Source of the DNA: Neisseria dumasiana
GTDB taxonomy: Bacteria; Pseudomonadota; Gammaproteobacteria; Burkholderiales; Neisseriaceae
Length of the DNA stretch: 64,000 nt
Direction of reading: 5' to 3'
Assembly (NCBI RefSeq): GCF_022870885.1
Contig: NZ_CP091509.1
Coordinates: 2,232,001-2,296,000 of the forward strand
Every line of letters begins with the position of its first letter. The stretch's first letter is position 1. The position numbers and the translations under genes are program-made. Below are positions 44,644 to 53,573 of the stretch, in pieces. The notes below the pieces were generated by a model, which saw nothing but the letters and a program-made list of their open reading frames with translations, did not search any database and had not been told where the DNA came from.

Positions 44644-45810
44644 ATGAAAAAAACTTGGTTGGTTTCTGCTGCGGCAGGATTATTTTTAGCCGCATGCGGA
44701 GGCTCGGGCAATACCGATTCACAAAAAACCGCAGAGAACACGGCCTCAAGCACCGCGGAGCCAACAGCTGCCGCACCCGCAACAGGCAAACTCAATATCT
44801 ACAATTGGTCGGATTATGTTGATCCTGCTACCGTTAGCGAATTTGAAAAAGCCAACGGCGTTAAAGTACGCTACGACTTTTACGACAGCAACGAAACACT
44901 CGAAGCCAAAGTGCTTACCGGCAAATCAGGCTACGATTTGGTTGCCCCCTCGATTGCCAACGTAGGCCGCCAAATCAAAGCCGGCGCTTATCAGGAAATC
45001 GACAAAAATTTAATTCCCAACTACAACAATATCGATCCTGAATTATTGTCTATGATGGACAAAGTCGATCCGGGTAACAAATATGCCGTGCCCTACTTCT
45101 GGGGCATCAATACGCTTGCCATCAATAAAGACCAAGTAACCAAAGCCTTAGGCACCGACAAACTGCCCGAAAACGAATGGGATTTGGTATTCAACCCCGA
45201 ATACACGGCCAAACTGAAATCGTGCGGCATCAGCTTTCTCGACAGCCCGACCGAACAAATTCCGCTCGGTTTGAATTACATCGGCAAAGATGCCAACAGC
45301 GAAAATGCTGACGATTTGAAAGCGGCTGTCGATATGATGAAAAAAGTACGCCACGATGTTAAACGCTTCAGCTCGTCAGGCTATATCGACGATATGGCAG
45401 CAGGCAACCTTTGCGTGGCCATCGGCTACGGCGGCGATTTGAATATTGCCAAAAACCGTGCCAAAGATGCCAAAAACGGCGTCAACATCGAGGTACTCAC
45501 TCCCAAAACCGGTGTAGGTATCTGGATTGATTCTTTCATGATTCCGAAAGATGCCCCAAATACCGCCAACGCCCACAAATACATCAACTACACGCTTGAT
45601 CCGCAAGTGGCTGCGAAAAACGGTAATTTCGTTACCTATGCTCCCGCCAGCAAACCCGCCCGCGATTTAATGGAAAAATCATTTGCCGAAGATAACTCCA
45701 TCTTCCCGAGCGATGAAGTAAAAGCCAAGAGCTTTGTGGTTTTGCCCAAATCAGCCGATGCGGTGAAACTGAGTGTCCGCCTATGGCAGGGACTGAAGGC
45801 AGGCCAATAA
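44644..45810 (+). CDS. potF: Polyamine ABC transporter substrate-binding lipoprotein (PotF/PotD family)
   Basis: A 388-residue lipoprotein with lipobox LAAC at residues 15-18 and a Ser/Thr/Ala-rich tether. The binding domain shows LNIYNWSDYVDPATVSEFEK, VRYDFYDSNETLEAKVL, VPYFWGINTLAINKDQV, LKSCGISFLDSPTEQIP and LCVAIGYGGDLNIAKNRAKD, very like E. coli PotF. It binds putrescine or spermidine. No permease or ATPase gene is adjacent, so those are elsewhere. RBS AAGGA. Confidence 0.9.
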   Translation: MKKTWLVSAAAGLFLAACGGSGNTDSQKTAENTASSTAEPTAAAPATGKLNIYNWSDYVDPATVSEFEKANGVKVRYDFYDSNETLEAKVLTGKSGYDLVAPSIANVGRQIKAGAYQEIDKNLIPNYNNIDPELLSMMDKVDPGNKYAVPYFWGINTLAINKDQVTKALGTDKLPENEWDLVFNPEYTAKLKSCGISFLDSPTEQIPLGLNYIGKDANSENADDLKAAVDMMKKVRHDVKRFSSSGYIDDMAAGNLCVAIGYGGDLNIAKNRAKDAKNGVNIEVLTPKTGVGIWIDSFMIPKDAPNTANAHKYINYTLDPQVAAKNGNFVTYAPASKPARDLMEKSFAEDNSIFPSDEVKAKSFVVLPKSADAVKLSVRLWQGLKAGQ

Positions 45811-45865
45811 AGACCGAAAGTTTGAAAGGTATGGCTTTTTAATCATGTTTCTTTAATCAAAATAA

Positions 45866-45898
45866 TTAAAAGCACCGCATATTGCGGTGCTTTTTTCT
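45866..45898 (+). terminator. Terminator after potF
   Basis: Arms AAAAGCACCGCA and TGCGGTGCTTTT around a short loop, followed by T-run. Confidence 0.9.
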
Positions 45899-46019
45899 CA
45901 TCATTTCAACAAATATAGTCACTCAACTTTTATAAGAAGCCGAAATATTTAGACAATAAAAAAGCCATCTGTATTCAGACGGCCTCATTCTTTATTTCAT
46001 TTAAGCCTTAAAAGTCTAT

Positions 46020-46178
46020 TTATCTTTTACGACCGAAAATCAAAGACAACACGGCCAAAATCAAAAAGCCGATAAAAAGAATCTTTGCAATACCGGCAGC
46101 ACTACCTGCGATACCACCGAAGCCGAAGATACCTGCAATAATAGCAATAACAAAGAAAATGATTGAATAACGTAACAT
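46020..46178 (-). CDS. DUF1328 small membrane protein (YtjA family)
   Basis: A 52-residue protein with two membrane helices, [20 protein letters not shown] and [19 protein letters not shown], ending GRKR, as in DUF1328. AAAAGGAAAAAAACC precedes the ATG; 40 in-frame upstream codons are not conserved. Members are induced by stress or stationary phase in several bacteria; the molecular function is unknown. Faces away from csbD across a 537-base AT-rich spacer. Confidence 0.85.
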   Translation of the reverse strand: MLRYSIIFFVIAIIAGIFGFGGIAGSAAGIAKILFIGFLILAVLSLIFGRKR

Positions 46179-46716
46179 GGTTTTTTTCCTTTTTTGAATT
46201 AAAACAATCTGATGTGTGACATCTGAGTGATACCGCTTTCCCGCTTCCCACATCTTAAACAGATATACAGAAGCTACGGAATACATGCACAGTAACATGC
46301 ACCTAACAATTCTCCAATTGCATAATTTAACCTAAATCATAAAATTAAAAGGTTTCACACTACAGCAAAAATTTAAAGCAATAAAAAGTAAATAATTTGA
46401 ATTAAATTGTTATAAGCTCATAACCGCAAAAAAATAACTCATTGATAAAAATAAATTTTTATAAAACAGCTAAAATGCAACATTAAATATTTTTGACAAA
46501 TATTGCAAATTTGTAAGCAATTTTAAAAATAAAACAACCAAGTCTATGATTTTATTTATCTTTTAAAATTAATTTAGTTAAATTATCTGCAATTTCCTTG
46601 AAAACACAACAAACTGCACTTAAATGTTTTCTACACCGGCAACGGTGTATCACACACTTTATATTATTCAACAGATAAATGTTAAAGAAAGATAAATGTT
46701 AAAGAAAGGAATCCAG
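46179..46716. promoter_or_regulatory. AT-rich divergent spacer DUF1328 / CsbD
   Basis: No gene in 538 bases of extremely AT-rich sequence. A perfect inverted repeat TACACCG (46632-46638) and CGGTGTA (46643-46649) stands out as an operator-like GC island about 70 bases before the CsbD start. A 17-base unit GATAAATGTTAAAGAAA is tandemly duplicated at 46674-46690 and 46691-46707, right before the CsbD ribosome site. Confidence 0.55.
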
Positions 46717-46914
46717 ATGAATTGGGATCAAATCGAAGGAAAATGGGATCAGTTTGTTGGCAAAGCGAAAGAAAAATGGGGTGAATTAACCGATGACGAT
46801 CTGAAAGTTGCAGAAGGAAAACGCGACCAATTGGCCGGTAAACTTCAAGAACGCTATGGTTACACCAAAGAGCAAGCTGAAAAAGAATTGGATGATTGGA
46901 TGAACAGCAACTAA
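46717..46914 (+). CDS. CsbD-family stress protein
   Basis: A 65-residue hydrophilic protein: MNWDQIEGKWDQFVGKAKEK, then GELTDDDLKVAEGKRDQLAGKLQERYG, the CsbD repeat pattern. The start MNWDQIEGKW is the universal CsbD start; seven upstream codons come from the duplicated leader. In Bacillus the family is controlled by the general stress factor; its biochemical function is unknown. Confidence 0.92.
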   Translation: MNWDQIEGKWDQFVGKAKEKWGELTDDDLKVAEGKRDQLAGKLQERYGYTKEQAEKELDDWMNSN

Positions 46915-46949
46915 TTGCTGCTACATATCTATCCTCGCGAATATCGCTA

Positions 46950-46980
46950 TAAAACCCGCATAAAGCGGGTTTTTCTTTTT
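46950..46980 (+). terminator. Terminator after CsbD
   Basis: Arms AAACCCGC (46952-46959) and GCGGGTTT (46965-46972), loop ATAAA, followed by T-run. Confidence 0.9.
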
Positions 46981-47020
46981 ATTTGTTTAAAGCGTGGTAG
47001 TTTGTGCAGACGACAAATAA

Positions 47021-47476
47021 TCAGTGCATAACTGCTTTACCGTGCAAAGCCATCATCAACTCTTCACCAATTAATGCAGGCAATTCCGATTTGTGCGCCC
47101 ATAAAACTAGCAAAGTCAGCACTTTTGCCATGTCTACGGTAATCTCGTCAGGCGGCAAATGCAACAAAGCGTGCACCACAAATTCGCGTTGTTCTCCATT
47201 AATCGCCTGAACACGATCTAGGAAATACAGTAAATTCACAACGTCGTGAGGTAACGATTCCAGTTCTTCCCAACTGTAAACACGCATCACGCCGCTACGG
47301 TATTGTGTTTCTTCTACCTCCGGGCTGTTAGCCAACACTTCCAACAACATCAATGCTTGGTTGATTTCAATATCACTAAAACCGATATCTTCTAGAATCT
47401 GCCCTAAGTCTGAGGGTGGCGGGCAGGCTTCCAAGTCGTAAAAGTGTTTGATTAAAAAGGCGATTACATCAGCCAT
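47021..47476 (-). CDS. smg: Smg family protein (DUF494)
   Basis: A 151-residue acidic protein: MADVIAFLIKHFYDLEACPP, SDIEINQALMLLEVL and REFVVHALLHLPPDEITVD are Smg hallmarks. Function is not established; it accompanies dprA and def in many beta- and gamma-proteobacteria, as here (15 bases after dprA). Confidence 0.92.
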   Translation of the reverse strand: MADVIAFLIKHFYDLEACPPPSDLGQILEDIGFSDIEINQALMLLEVLANSPEVEETQYRSGVMRVYSWEELESLPHDVVNLLYFLDRVQAINGEQREFVVHALLHLPPDEITVDMAKVLTLLVLWAHKSELPALIGEELMMALHGKAVMH

Positions 47477-47491
47477 GATATATCCTTATTG

Positions 47492-48637
47492 TTATTTGAT
47501 TCTTTGATAGCGTCCGCCCGGCATCGGGGAAACGATTTTCTCCAGCTCCAGTTCGAGCAACTGCGCATATATATCGGCAGCAGAAAGGTTTAGCTGCTCT
47601 GCCAAACTGTCGGGATGCACAGGGCTGTATCCCATTGCGGCTAAAAGCGGATGTTCAGACGGCCCCCGTGTGTGTGTTTGGGTATGTGTTTGTTGTTCCT
47701 GCCCTTGTTGCTGCAATTTTATTTGCCCGGTTTTATCTTGACTAATTGTTGAGTTCAACAATTGCGGACATTCGAGCAAAATATCGTCTAAACATTCTAC
47801 TAATTTAGCACCTTCTTTTATCAACTTATGACAACCCTTACTGTGCGGGTTATCAATCGATCCGGGCACAGCCATAACCTCCCGCCCCATATCGGCCGCC
47901 AGTTTGGCTGTAATCAGCGAACCTGATTCGGGCGCGGCTTCTACAACCAATACTGCTTTTGATAAAGCGGCTATCAGGCGGTTTCGCCGGGGGAAATTTC
48001 CTGCCAACGGGCGGGTATTCAATGGAAATTCGCTAACAATCAATCCGTTGTCGGCAATCTGATAAGCCAAATTTTTATTTGCTTGAGGATAAATCCTGTC
48101 TATTCCCGTTCCCCATACAGCAACAGTCCCACCCTTAGTGCTTAACGCCCCTTGGTGGGCTGCCGTATCAATGCCGGAGGCCATACCCGAAACCACACCG
48201 ATACCCTCTTCACCCAACGCATGGCCGAAATCACAGGCGATTCGCATGGCTTGGGGCGTGGCATGTCGGCTGCCGACGATAGCTACCGAAGAACGGTGCA
48301 GCAATTCGACACGCCCCCTTAAAAACAACAACGGCGGAGGTGTAAGGCCTTCTGTCAACATTAAGGGAAAGTCGTTGTCGCAAAGCAACATCAAACGGCA
48401 ATTTTCCTGCTGCTCCCATGCTAACGCAGCTTCTGCCGCCGCAACGGCTTGGCTGTTGTCTCCTTTCCATGCCGCTACTGCTTGTTTGTGGCAAACCAGC
48501 TGCCGCACGCTTTCCGCCGGAGCGGCCAATACAGCTTCAGCTGTACCGTAATGCTTGATTAAGTTCAAGAAACTTTCAGCCCCGATATAGGGTGTAAGCG
48601 CAAGCTGTATCCATGCGGCTCTTTCGGAATCATTCAT
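47492..48637 (-). CDS. dprA: DNA processing protein DprA
   Basis: A 381-residue protein that loads RecA on incoming single-stranded DNA during natural transformation. The Rossmann core shows VAIVGSRHATPQAM, GVVSGMASGIDTAAHQGAL, AVWGTGIDRIYPQANKNLA, SEFPLNTRPLAGNFPRRNRL and VPGSIDNPHSKGCHKLI. A C-terminal winged-helix end (YQRIK) follows a Gln-rich variable linker. Start at MNDSERAAW, matching the neisserial protein; another Met lies nine codons upstream. Fits the many uptake sequences. Confidence 0.94.
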   Translation of the reverse strand: MNDSERAAWIQLALTPYIGAESFLNLIKHYGTAEAVLAAPAESVRQLVCHKQAVAAWKGDNSQAVAAAEAALAWEQQENCRLMLLCDNDFPLMLTEGLTPPPLLFLRGRVELLHRSSVAIVGSRHATPQAMRIACDFGHALGEEGIGVVSGMASGIDTAAHQGALSTKGGTVAVWGTGIDRIYPQANKNLAYQIADNGLIVSEFPLNTRPLAGNFPRRNRLIAALSKAVLVVEAAPESGSLITAKLAADMGREVMAVPGSIDNPHSKGCHKLIKEGAKLVECLDDILLECPQLLNSTISQDKTGQIKLQQQGQEQQTHTQTHTRGPSEHPLLAAMGYSPVHPDSLAEQLNLSAADIYAQLLELELEKIVSPMPGGRYQRIK

Positions 48638-48797
48638 GGCAAACCCCGTAATGTTTGCATTCACTCGTAAATTAGTAATGTGAGTGATATTTTTGTGTTT
48701 TGTATTTTATATTTTTTGTAATGGTTTGTTAACCATTTTCAAGAATAATTTACGGAAACCGCCTAAAAAAAGGGGAAAATGTGTCGTGAAAATACCA

Positions 48798-48832
48798 ATA
48801 AAAAAAGCACACATTGCTGTGTGCTTTTTCAG
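48798..48832 (-). terminator. Terminator after the LysM protein gene
   Basis: Arms AAAAAGCACAC (48802-48812) and GTGTGCTTTTT (48819-48829) with a six-base loop; an uptake sequence abuts it. It separates the LysM gene from dprA on the reverse strand. Confidence 0.85.
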
Positions 48833-48853
48833 ACGGCCTATTACAGGCTTGTT

Positions 48854-50131
48854 TTAGTAGAGATTAATATTGCTTTTGATATTGTATTCATTATGCTCGG
48901 TATCGTGCGATTCTTGTGGTGCATTCGGCACATGTCTCGCATCGTCTGACATATTATCCAAATCTTGACCCGGCTCTGAAGCAGTATCACCAATGTTAAT
49001 ATTGGTTAAGCTTTCCAAAATAATGGCTGAAGCCAAATGTTCGCTGGTGCGGTAAACCATCGCCAACCCAACTTCTTCAGAAGGAATAGAAACGTATTTC
49101 ACCACGCTGCGGCCTTTGCCGCCGTTTTCCAAATCTACTTTTACTTGGCGGCTGCGCTTGTATAAGCTCAAAACCGTACCTTTGTCCAAGCCGTCGGCTT
49201 CGCCTTTATTCAAGGTAATGGTTTGGAATTGGCCGGCTTCACTCACGCCGTCAAAAATAGATACGACTTTTGCATCAATATGGCGGCTTGGTGCATGCGG
49301 CATCATTTGGAAACTGTCGCGCTCATCCGTCATTTTCAACAGGAAGTCACCCTTGCGTACTTCAGACACGGCTTCTTCTACCACCATAGGCTGTGCGGTT
49401 TGGGTAGGCACTTTTACCAACGGATGCAGACGTGTGTAATATTCGTTGTTCGGCAGATATTGGGCATCTTTCTCACTACGGGCATCCAAAGCGCTGTTGG
49501 TGTAAGGCAGCGTGCTGACGATACCGCTGAACACCACTTCTTGCCCCAAATATTTTTTGGTTTCAGGATCGATAATATCTTTGCGGGCACGATACACCAG
49601 ATAACGACCCGGTTCGGTAATGCCGTAGGCGTATACACGGTCGCCTTTGCTGTAAAGGATGCGGTTGTCGGGGCCGTCGATCAAACGCGGTGCATCTTGT
49701 GTTTGCATTTGCGGAATCACTTGCGGATGCTGCATAAACATACGGTAGAAATTCACGTTAACGGTTTGAATACCGTAGCCTGACGATACTTCGCGCACCC
49801 GGGGTGCCAATTTGACTACCGGAATACCGTCGCGATAGGAAGATGCGTTGTCAAAACCAAGGCGCGGTTGGCCGTTTACATAGCGCAACACCAAAACCTG
49901 CCCCGGATAAATCATATGCGGATTGCGGATTTCGCTGCGGTTTGCTCCCCACAAGCGGTTCCATTGCCACGGGCTGTAAAGGTATTTGCCCGAAATGCCC
50001 CATAATGTATCGCCCTGCTTGACCACATAACGCTGAGGCGCATCGGGACGGACTTTCAGCCCGGCTGCCGCGGCTTGGCCCGAAAATGCCAAACCTAAGG
50101 TGCAAAGCAAGGTTATAATACGTTTCTGCAT
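48854..50131 (-). CDS. LysM-domain peptidoglycan-binding protein
   Basis: A 425-residue exported protein with a signal peptide ending QAAA. The LysM domain covers residues 33-83 (YVVKQGDTLWGISGKYLYSP, NPHMIYPGQVLVLRY). The rest is beta-rich with no enzyme motif that I see, ending in a polar tail. LysM proteins of this kind precede dprA in many related genomes. It is likely a periplasmic or outer membrane peptidoglycan-associated protein. Confidence 0.9.
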   Translation of the reverse strand: MQKRIITLLCTLGLAFSGQAAAAGLKVRPDAPQRYVVKQGDTLWGISGKYLYSPWQWNRLWGANRSEIRNPHMIYPGQVLVLRYVNGQPRLGFDNASSYRDGIPVVKLAPRVREVSSGYGIQTVNVNFYRMFMQHPQVIPQMQTQDAPRLIDGPDNRILYSKGDRVYAYGITEPGRYLVYRARKDIIDPETKKYLGQEVVFSGIVSTLPYTNSALDARSEKDAQYLPNNEYYTRLHPLVKVPTQTAQPMVVEEAVSEVRKGDFLLKMTDERDSFQMMPHAPSRHIDAKVVSIFDGVSEAGQFQTITLNKGEADGLDKGTVLSLYKRSRQVKVDLENGGKGRSVVKYVSIPSEEVGLAMVYRTSEHLASAIILESLTNINIGDTASEPGQDLDNMSDDARHVPNAPQESHDTEHNEYNIKSNINLY

Positions 50132-50299
50132 AACTGCTCCCCTTGAAATCGAAATTGATTGTCTTTAATTAACTTTAACAATGAGCATAACGGCTCTTTG
50201 CGGATACGACATGTAATAAAATCTGCGTAATATTTTATCACTGAATATTGCCGTTATCATAGCATCAAACACACATATTTTTACATTAGAGATTAAATT

Positions 50300-50803
50300 A
50301 TGGCATTACTTAACATACTCCAGTATCCCGACGAACGCCTGCATATTGTTGCGAAACCCGTTGCGGAAATTGATGAGCGCATTCAAACGTTGGTAGGCGA
50401 CATGCTGGAAACCATGTATGAAGCACGCGGCATCGGCTTGGCCGCAACTCAGGTAAACGTGCACGAACGTGTGGTGGTTATGGATTTGTCGGAAGAGCAA
50501 AACGAACCGCGCGTTTTTATCAACCCCATCATTACCCATAAAGACGGCGAAACAACATACGAAGAAGGCTGTTTGTCCGTGCCCGGCATCTACGACACCG
50601 TAACCCGCGCCGAACGCGTTACCGTTGAAGCCCTAAATGAAAAGGGCGAAAAATTTACTCTTGAAGCAGACGGCTTACTGGCTATCTGTATCCAACACGA
50701 GCTTGATCACTTGGCCGGAAAAGTATTTGTAGAATATCTATCTACATTAAAACAGAACCGAATCAAAACCAAATTGAAAAAACGCGCCAAGCACAATCTA
50801 TAA
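50300..50803 (+). CDS. def: Peptide deformylase
   Basis: A 167-residue metalloenzyme that removes the N-formyl group from nascent proteins. Motif 1 [10 protein letters not shown], motif 2 EEGCLSVPG and motif 3 QHELDHLAG supply the metal ligands Cys, His and His. Divergent from the LysM-dprA-smg group and followed by fmt. Confidence 0.97.
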   Translation: MALLNILQYPDERLHIVAKPVAEIDERIQTLVGDMLETMYEARGIGLAATQVNVHERVVVMDLSEEQNEPRVFINPIITHKDGETTYEEGCLSVPGIYDTVTRAERVTVEALNEKGEKFTLEADGLLAICIQHELDHLAGKVFVEYLSTLKQNRIKTKLKKRAKHNL

Positions 50804-50830
50804 CCTTTTGTTCAGACGGCCTTTTATCTT

Positions 50831-51754
50831 ATGAAAGTTATTTTTGCCGGCACGCCCGATTTTGCCGCTTCCGCCTTATCGGCCATCGCCGAGGCCGGGT
50901 TTGAAATCCCTCTGGTGCTTACCCAGCCCGACCGCCCCAAAGGACGGGGCATGCAGCTCCAGCCAAGCCCCGTAAAGCAAACGGCGCTTAACTTGGGTTT
51001 AACCGTAGCCCAGCCGCCAAGCCTTCGCCATGAAGACGCTCAGGAACTGTTGCGCAAACAACACGCCGATGTGATGGTGGTGGCGGCTTACGGCCTGATT
51101 CTGCCTCAAGCCGTGCTGGATATTCCCAAGCACGGCTGCCTGAATATTCACGCCTCTCTCTTACCGCGCTGGCGGGGAGCCGCGCCTATACAGCGTGCCA
51201 TTGAGGCGGGAGACGCCGAAACAGGCGTGTGCATTATGCAGATGGATGCGGGATTGGACACGGGCAATGTCGTCAGCGAACACCGCTATGCCATTCAAAG
51301 CACCGATACTGCGGCAAACGTGCATGACGCTTTGGCTGAAATCGGGGCGCAAGCTATTGTCGCTGATTTGCAACGCTTAGATCAGGAAGGCCGTCTGAAA
51401 AGCATCCCGCAACCGGAAAACGGTGTAACGTATGCACAAAAATTAAACAAAGAAGAAGCGCGTATCGATTGGAACGAACCTGCGCAGCTTATCGAACGTA
51501 AAATCAGGGCATTCAACCCCGTGCCCGCTGCATGGACTGTATATCAGGGCAAACCTTTAAAAATATGGCGCGCCGAAGTGATTGACCGGCAAGGAGAGCC
51601 GGGCACGGTATTGCAGTGCCGTTCAGACGGCCTGATTGTTGCGTGCGGCCAACAAGCACTGAATATTACCGAACTGCAACCGGCCGGCAGCAAGCGCATG
51701 GACATCGCCGCGTTTGCGGCGGGGAACCGTATAGAAGCGGGAGAACACCTGTGA
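50831..51754 (+). CDS. fmt: Methionyl-tRNA formyltransferase
   Basis: A 307-residue enzyme that formylates initiator Met-tRNA. Motifs: VIFAGTPDFAASALSAI, TQPDRPKGRGMQLQPSPVK, LPRWRGAAPIQRAIEAGD with the catalytic region SLLPRWRGAAPIQ, and a C-terminal beta barrel. Second gene of the def-fmt-rsmB cluster; the stop overlaps the next gene. Confidence 0.97.
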   Translation: MKVIFAGTPDFAASALSAIAEAGFEIPLVLTQPDRPKGRGMQLQPSPVKQTALNLGLTVAQPPSLRHEDAQELLRKQHADVMVVAAYGLILPQAVLDIPKHGCLNIHASLLPRWRGAAPIQRAIEAGDAETGVCIMQMDAGLDTGNVVSEHRYAIQSTDTAANVHDALAEIGAQAIVADLQRLDQEGRLKSIPQPENGVTYAQKLNKEEARIDWNEPAQLIERKIRAFNPVPAAWTVYQGKPLKIWRAEVIDRQGEPGTVLQCRSDGLIVACGQQALNITELQPAGSKRMDIAAFAAGNRIEAGEHL

Positions 51755-53010
51755 GCATGGCTTTGGCGCAAAAATTAGCGGCAGACACCGTAACCGCGGT
51801 GGCTTCCGGTCAAAACCTGCAAGATGTATTGGCGCAAATAAAGGCCGACCATCCCGATTTAAGCGCCCAAGAAAGCGGTGCCTTGCAGGATATTGCCTAC
51901 GGTTGCCAGCGTTACGGCGGCAGTTTGCATTATATGCTCGGTAAAATGTTGAACAAGCCGATTACCGAACCTAAGCTTGAAAGCCTGCTGATTACAGCAC
52001 TCTACCAACTGAACCACACTACTAACGCACCCCATGCCGTAGTAAACGAAGCCGTTGATACCGCAGCCAAAATAGGCAAAGGGCAATACCGTTCGTTTAC
52101 CAATGCCATTTTGCGCCGCTTCCTGCGCGAACGCGACAAGCTCAATGCCGGCTGCAAGCATAACGATGTTGCCAAATACAATTTGCCCGAATGGTGGATA
52201 CGCTATCTGCAAAACCATTATCCGAAGCATTGGCACAACATGGTGGCCGCATGGCAACAGCACCCGCCGATGACATTGCGCGTCAACTGCCGTAAAAGCG
52301 ACGCCCAAACTTATCTGAAACTGTTGGCACAAGAAGGCATCGCCGCCACCGCTTTAGACAACTATGCCGTCATGTTGGCGGAAGCCGTATCGGTCAACCG
52401 CCTGCCCGGTTTTTCAGACGGCCTCGTATCGGTACAAGATTTCGGCGCACAGCAAGCAGGCTATCTGCTGAACCCGCAAAACGGCGAACGCATCCTCGAT
52501 GCCTGCGCCGCACCCGGCGGCAAAACCGGCCACATATTGGAACTCGCCGACTGCAACCTGACCGCCTTAGATATCGACGCAGGCCGTCTGAAACGTGTTT
52601 CCGACAACCTGAACAGATTAAACGTGCAAGCCGAATCACTCCAATGTGCCGATGCGCGCGATTTGCACAAATGGTACGACGGCCGGCCTTTCGACGCCAT
52701 CTTGGCCGACGTGCCTTGCACCGCTTCCGGCGTATTGAAACGCAACCCCGACATCAGATGGCTGCGCCGCCCCGGAGATGCCGTAAAAACCGCGCGCCAA
52801 CAGGAAACACTTCTCGACGCACTCTGGCAGACCCTGACGAAAAACGGCAGGATGCTGCTGGCCACCTGCTCGGTATTCGTAGAAGAAAACGAGCAGCAAC
52901 TGAATAAATTTTTAAACCGCCATGCCGATGCCCGCTGCATCGAATCGCGTGTGCTTTTACCCAACAAACAGCAAGATGGCTTTTATTACGCACTTATTGA
53001 AAAACAGTAA
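51751..53010 (+). CDS. rsmB: 16S rRNA m5C967 methyltransferase RsmB
   Basis: A 419-residue protein with an N-terminal NusB-like RNA-binding domain (ADTVTAVASGQNLQDVLAQI region; ITALYQLNHTTNAPHAVVNE) and a C-terminal methyltransferase with SAM motif DACAAPGGKTGHILE, LADVPCTASGVLKRNPDIRW and the catalytic cysteine. The GTG start overlaps the fmt stop (GTGA) and gives MSMALAQK; an ATG two codons on is an alternative. Confidence 0.95.
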   Translation: MSMALAQKLAADTVTAVASGQNLQDVLAQIKADHPDLSAQESGALQDIAYGCQRYGGSLHYMLGKMLNKPITEPKLESLLITALYQLNHTTNAPHAVVNEAVDTAAKIGKGQYRSFTNAILRRFLRERDKLNAGCKHNDVAKYNLPEWWIRYLQNHYPKHWHNMVAAWQQHPPMTLRVNCRKSDAQTYLKLLAQEGIAATALDNYAVMLAEAVSVNRLPGFSDGLVSVQDFGAQQAGYLLNPQNGERILDACAAPGGKTGHILELADCNLTALDIDAGRLKRVSDNLNRLNVQAESLQCADARDLHKWYDGRPFDAILADVPCTASGVLKRNPDIRWLRRPGDAVKTARQQETLLDALWQTLTKNGRMLLATCSVFVEENEQQLNKFLNRHADARCIESRVLLPNKQQDGFYYALIEKQ

Positions 53011-53569
53011 ATTACTGTTACTGCCCATTCTGCTGGCCGCTTCTTTTCAGACGGCCGCAGAAGGGATAAGTGCAACCCGCTCGCAGGCCGTACTGACCCC
53101 ATCCGGGCAGATGTCGGTAAGCAGCCGCTTCAAAACCGTTCTGCCCGACCAGCTCAAACAGGCCCTCAATCAAGGCGTGCCGTTGAATTTCACCCTGAAT
53201 TACCAACTGTCCGCCCCCACAATTGCCGCCTACCGTTTCAAGTTCGAGCAGCTGGTCGGCCATGACAACACCATTCAATACAAACTTTCCTACCATCCGC
53301 TTACCAACCGCTACCGCGTAACCGTAGGCACTTTCTCTACCGAATACAACAGCTTGGATACGGCTTTGCGCGGCGTGGGCGCAGTCGCCAACTGGAAAGT
53401 GCTGGCCAACGGCGCACTCAACGGCGTTACCGCCAAAGAAACCAAAGCCGAAATACGGTTGTCGTTAAGCACATCGCAACTCCCCAAACCTTTTCAAATC
53501 AACGCGCTCACTTCCAAAAGCTGGCAACTGGATTCCGGCTGGCAATCCCTAACCGTTACGAAGGAGTAA
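52976..53569 (+). CDS. DUF4390 exported protein
   Basis: A 197-residue protein starting MAFITHLLKNSKLLLLPILL, signal peptide ending TAA or TAAE, then a beta-rich domain (LNFTLNYQLSAPTIAAYRFK, LSYHPLTNRYRVTVGTFSTEY) of the DUF4390 type. It overlaps the end of rsmB by 35 bases and is four bases from ntrY. It is found before ntrY in several beta-proteobacteria; its role in that signalling system is unknown. Confidence 0.88.
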   Translation: MAFITHLLKNSKLLLLPILLAASFQTAAEGISATRSQAVLTPSGQMSVSSRFKTVLPDQLKQALNQGVPLNFTLNYQLSAPTIAAYRFKFEQLVGHDNTIQYKLSYHPLTNRYRVTVGTFSTEYNSLDTALRGVGAVANWKVLANGALNGVTAKETKAEIRLSLSTSQLPKPFQINALTSKSWQLDSGWQSLTVTKE

Positions 53570-53573
53570 AGCC

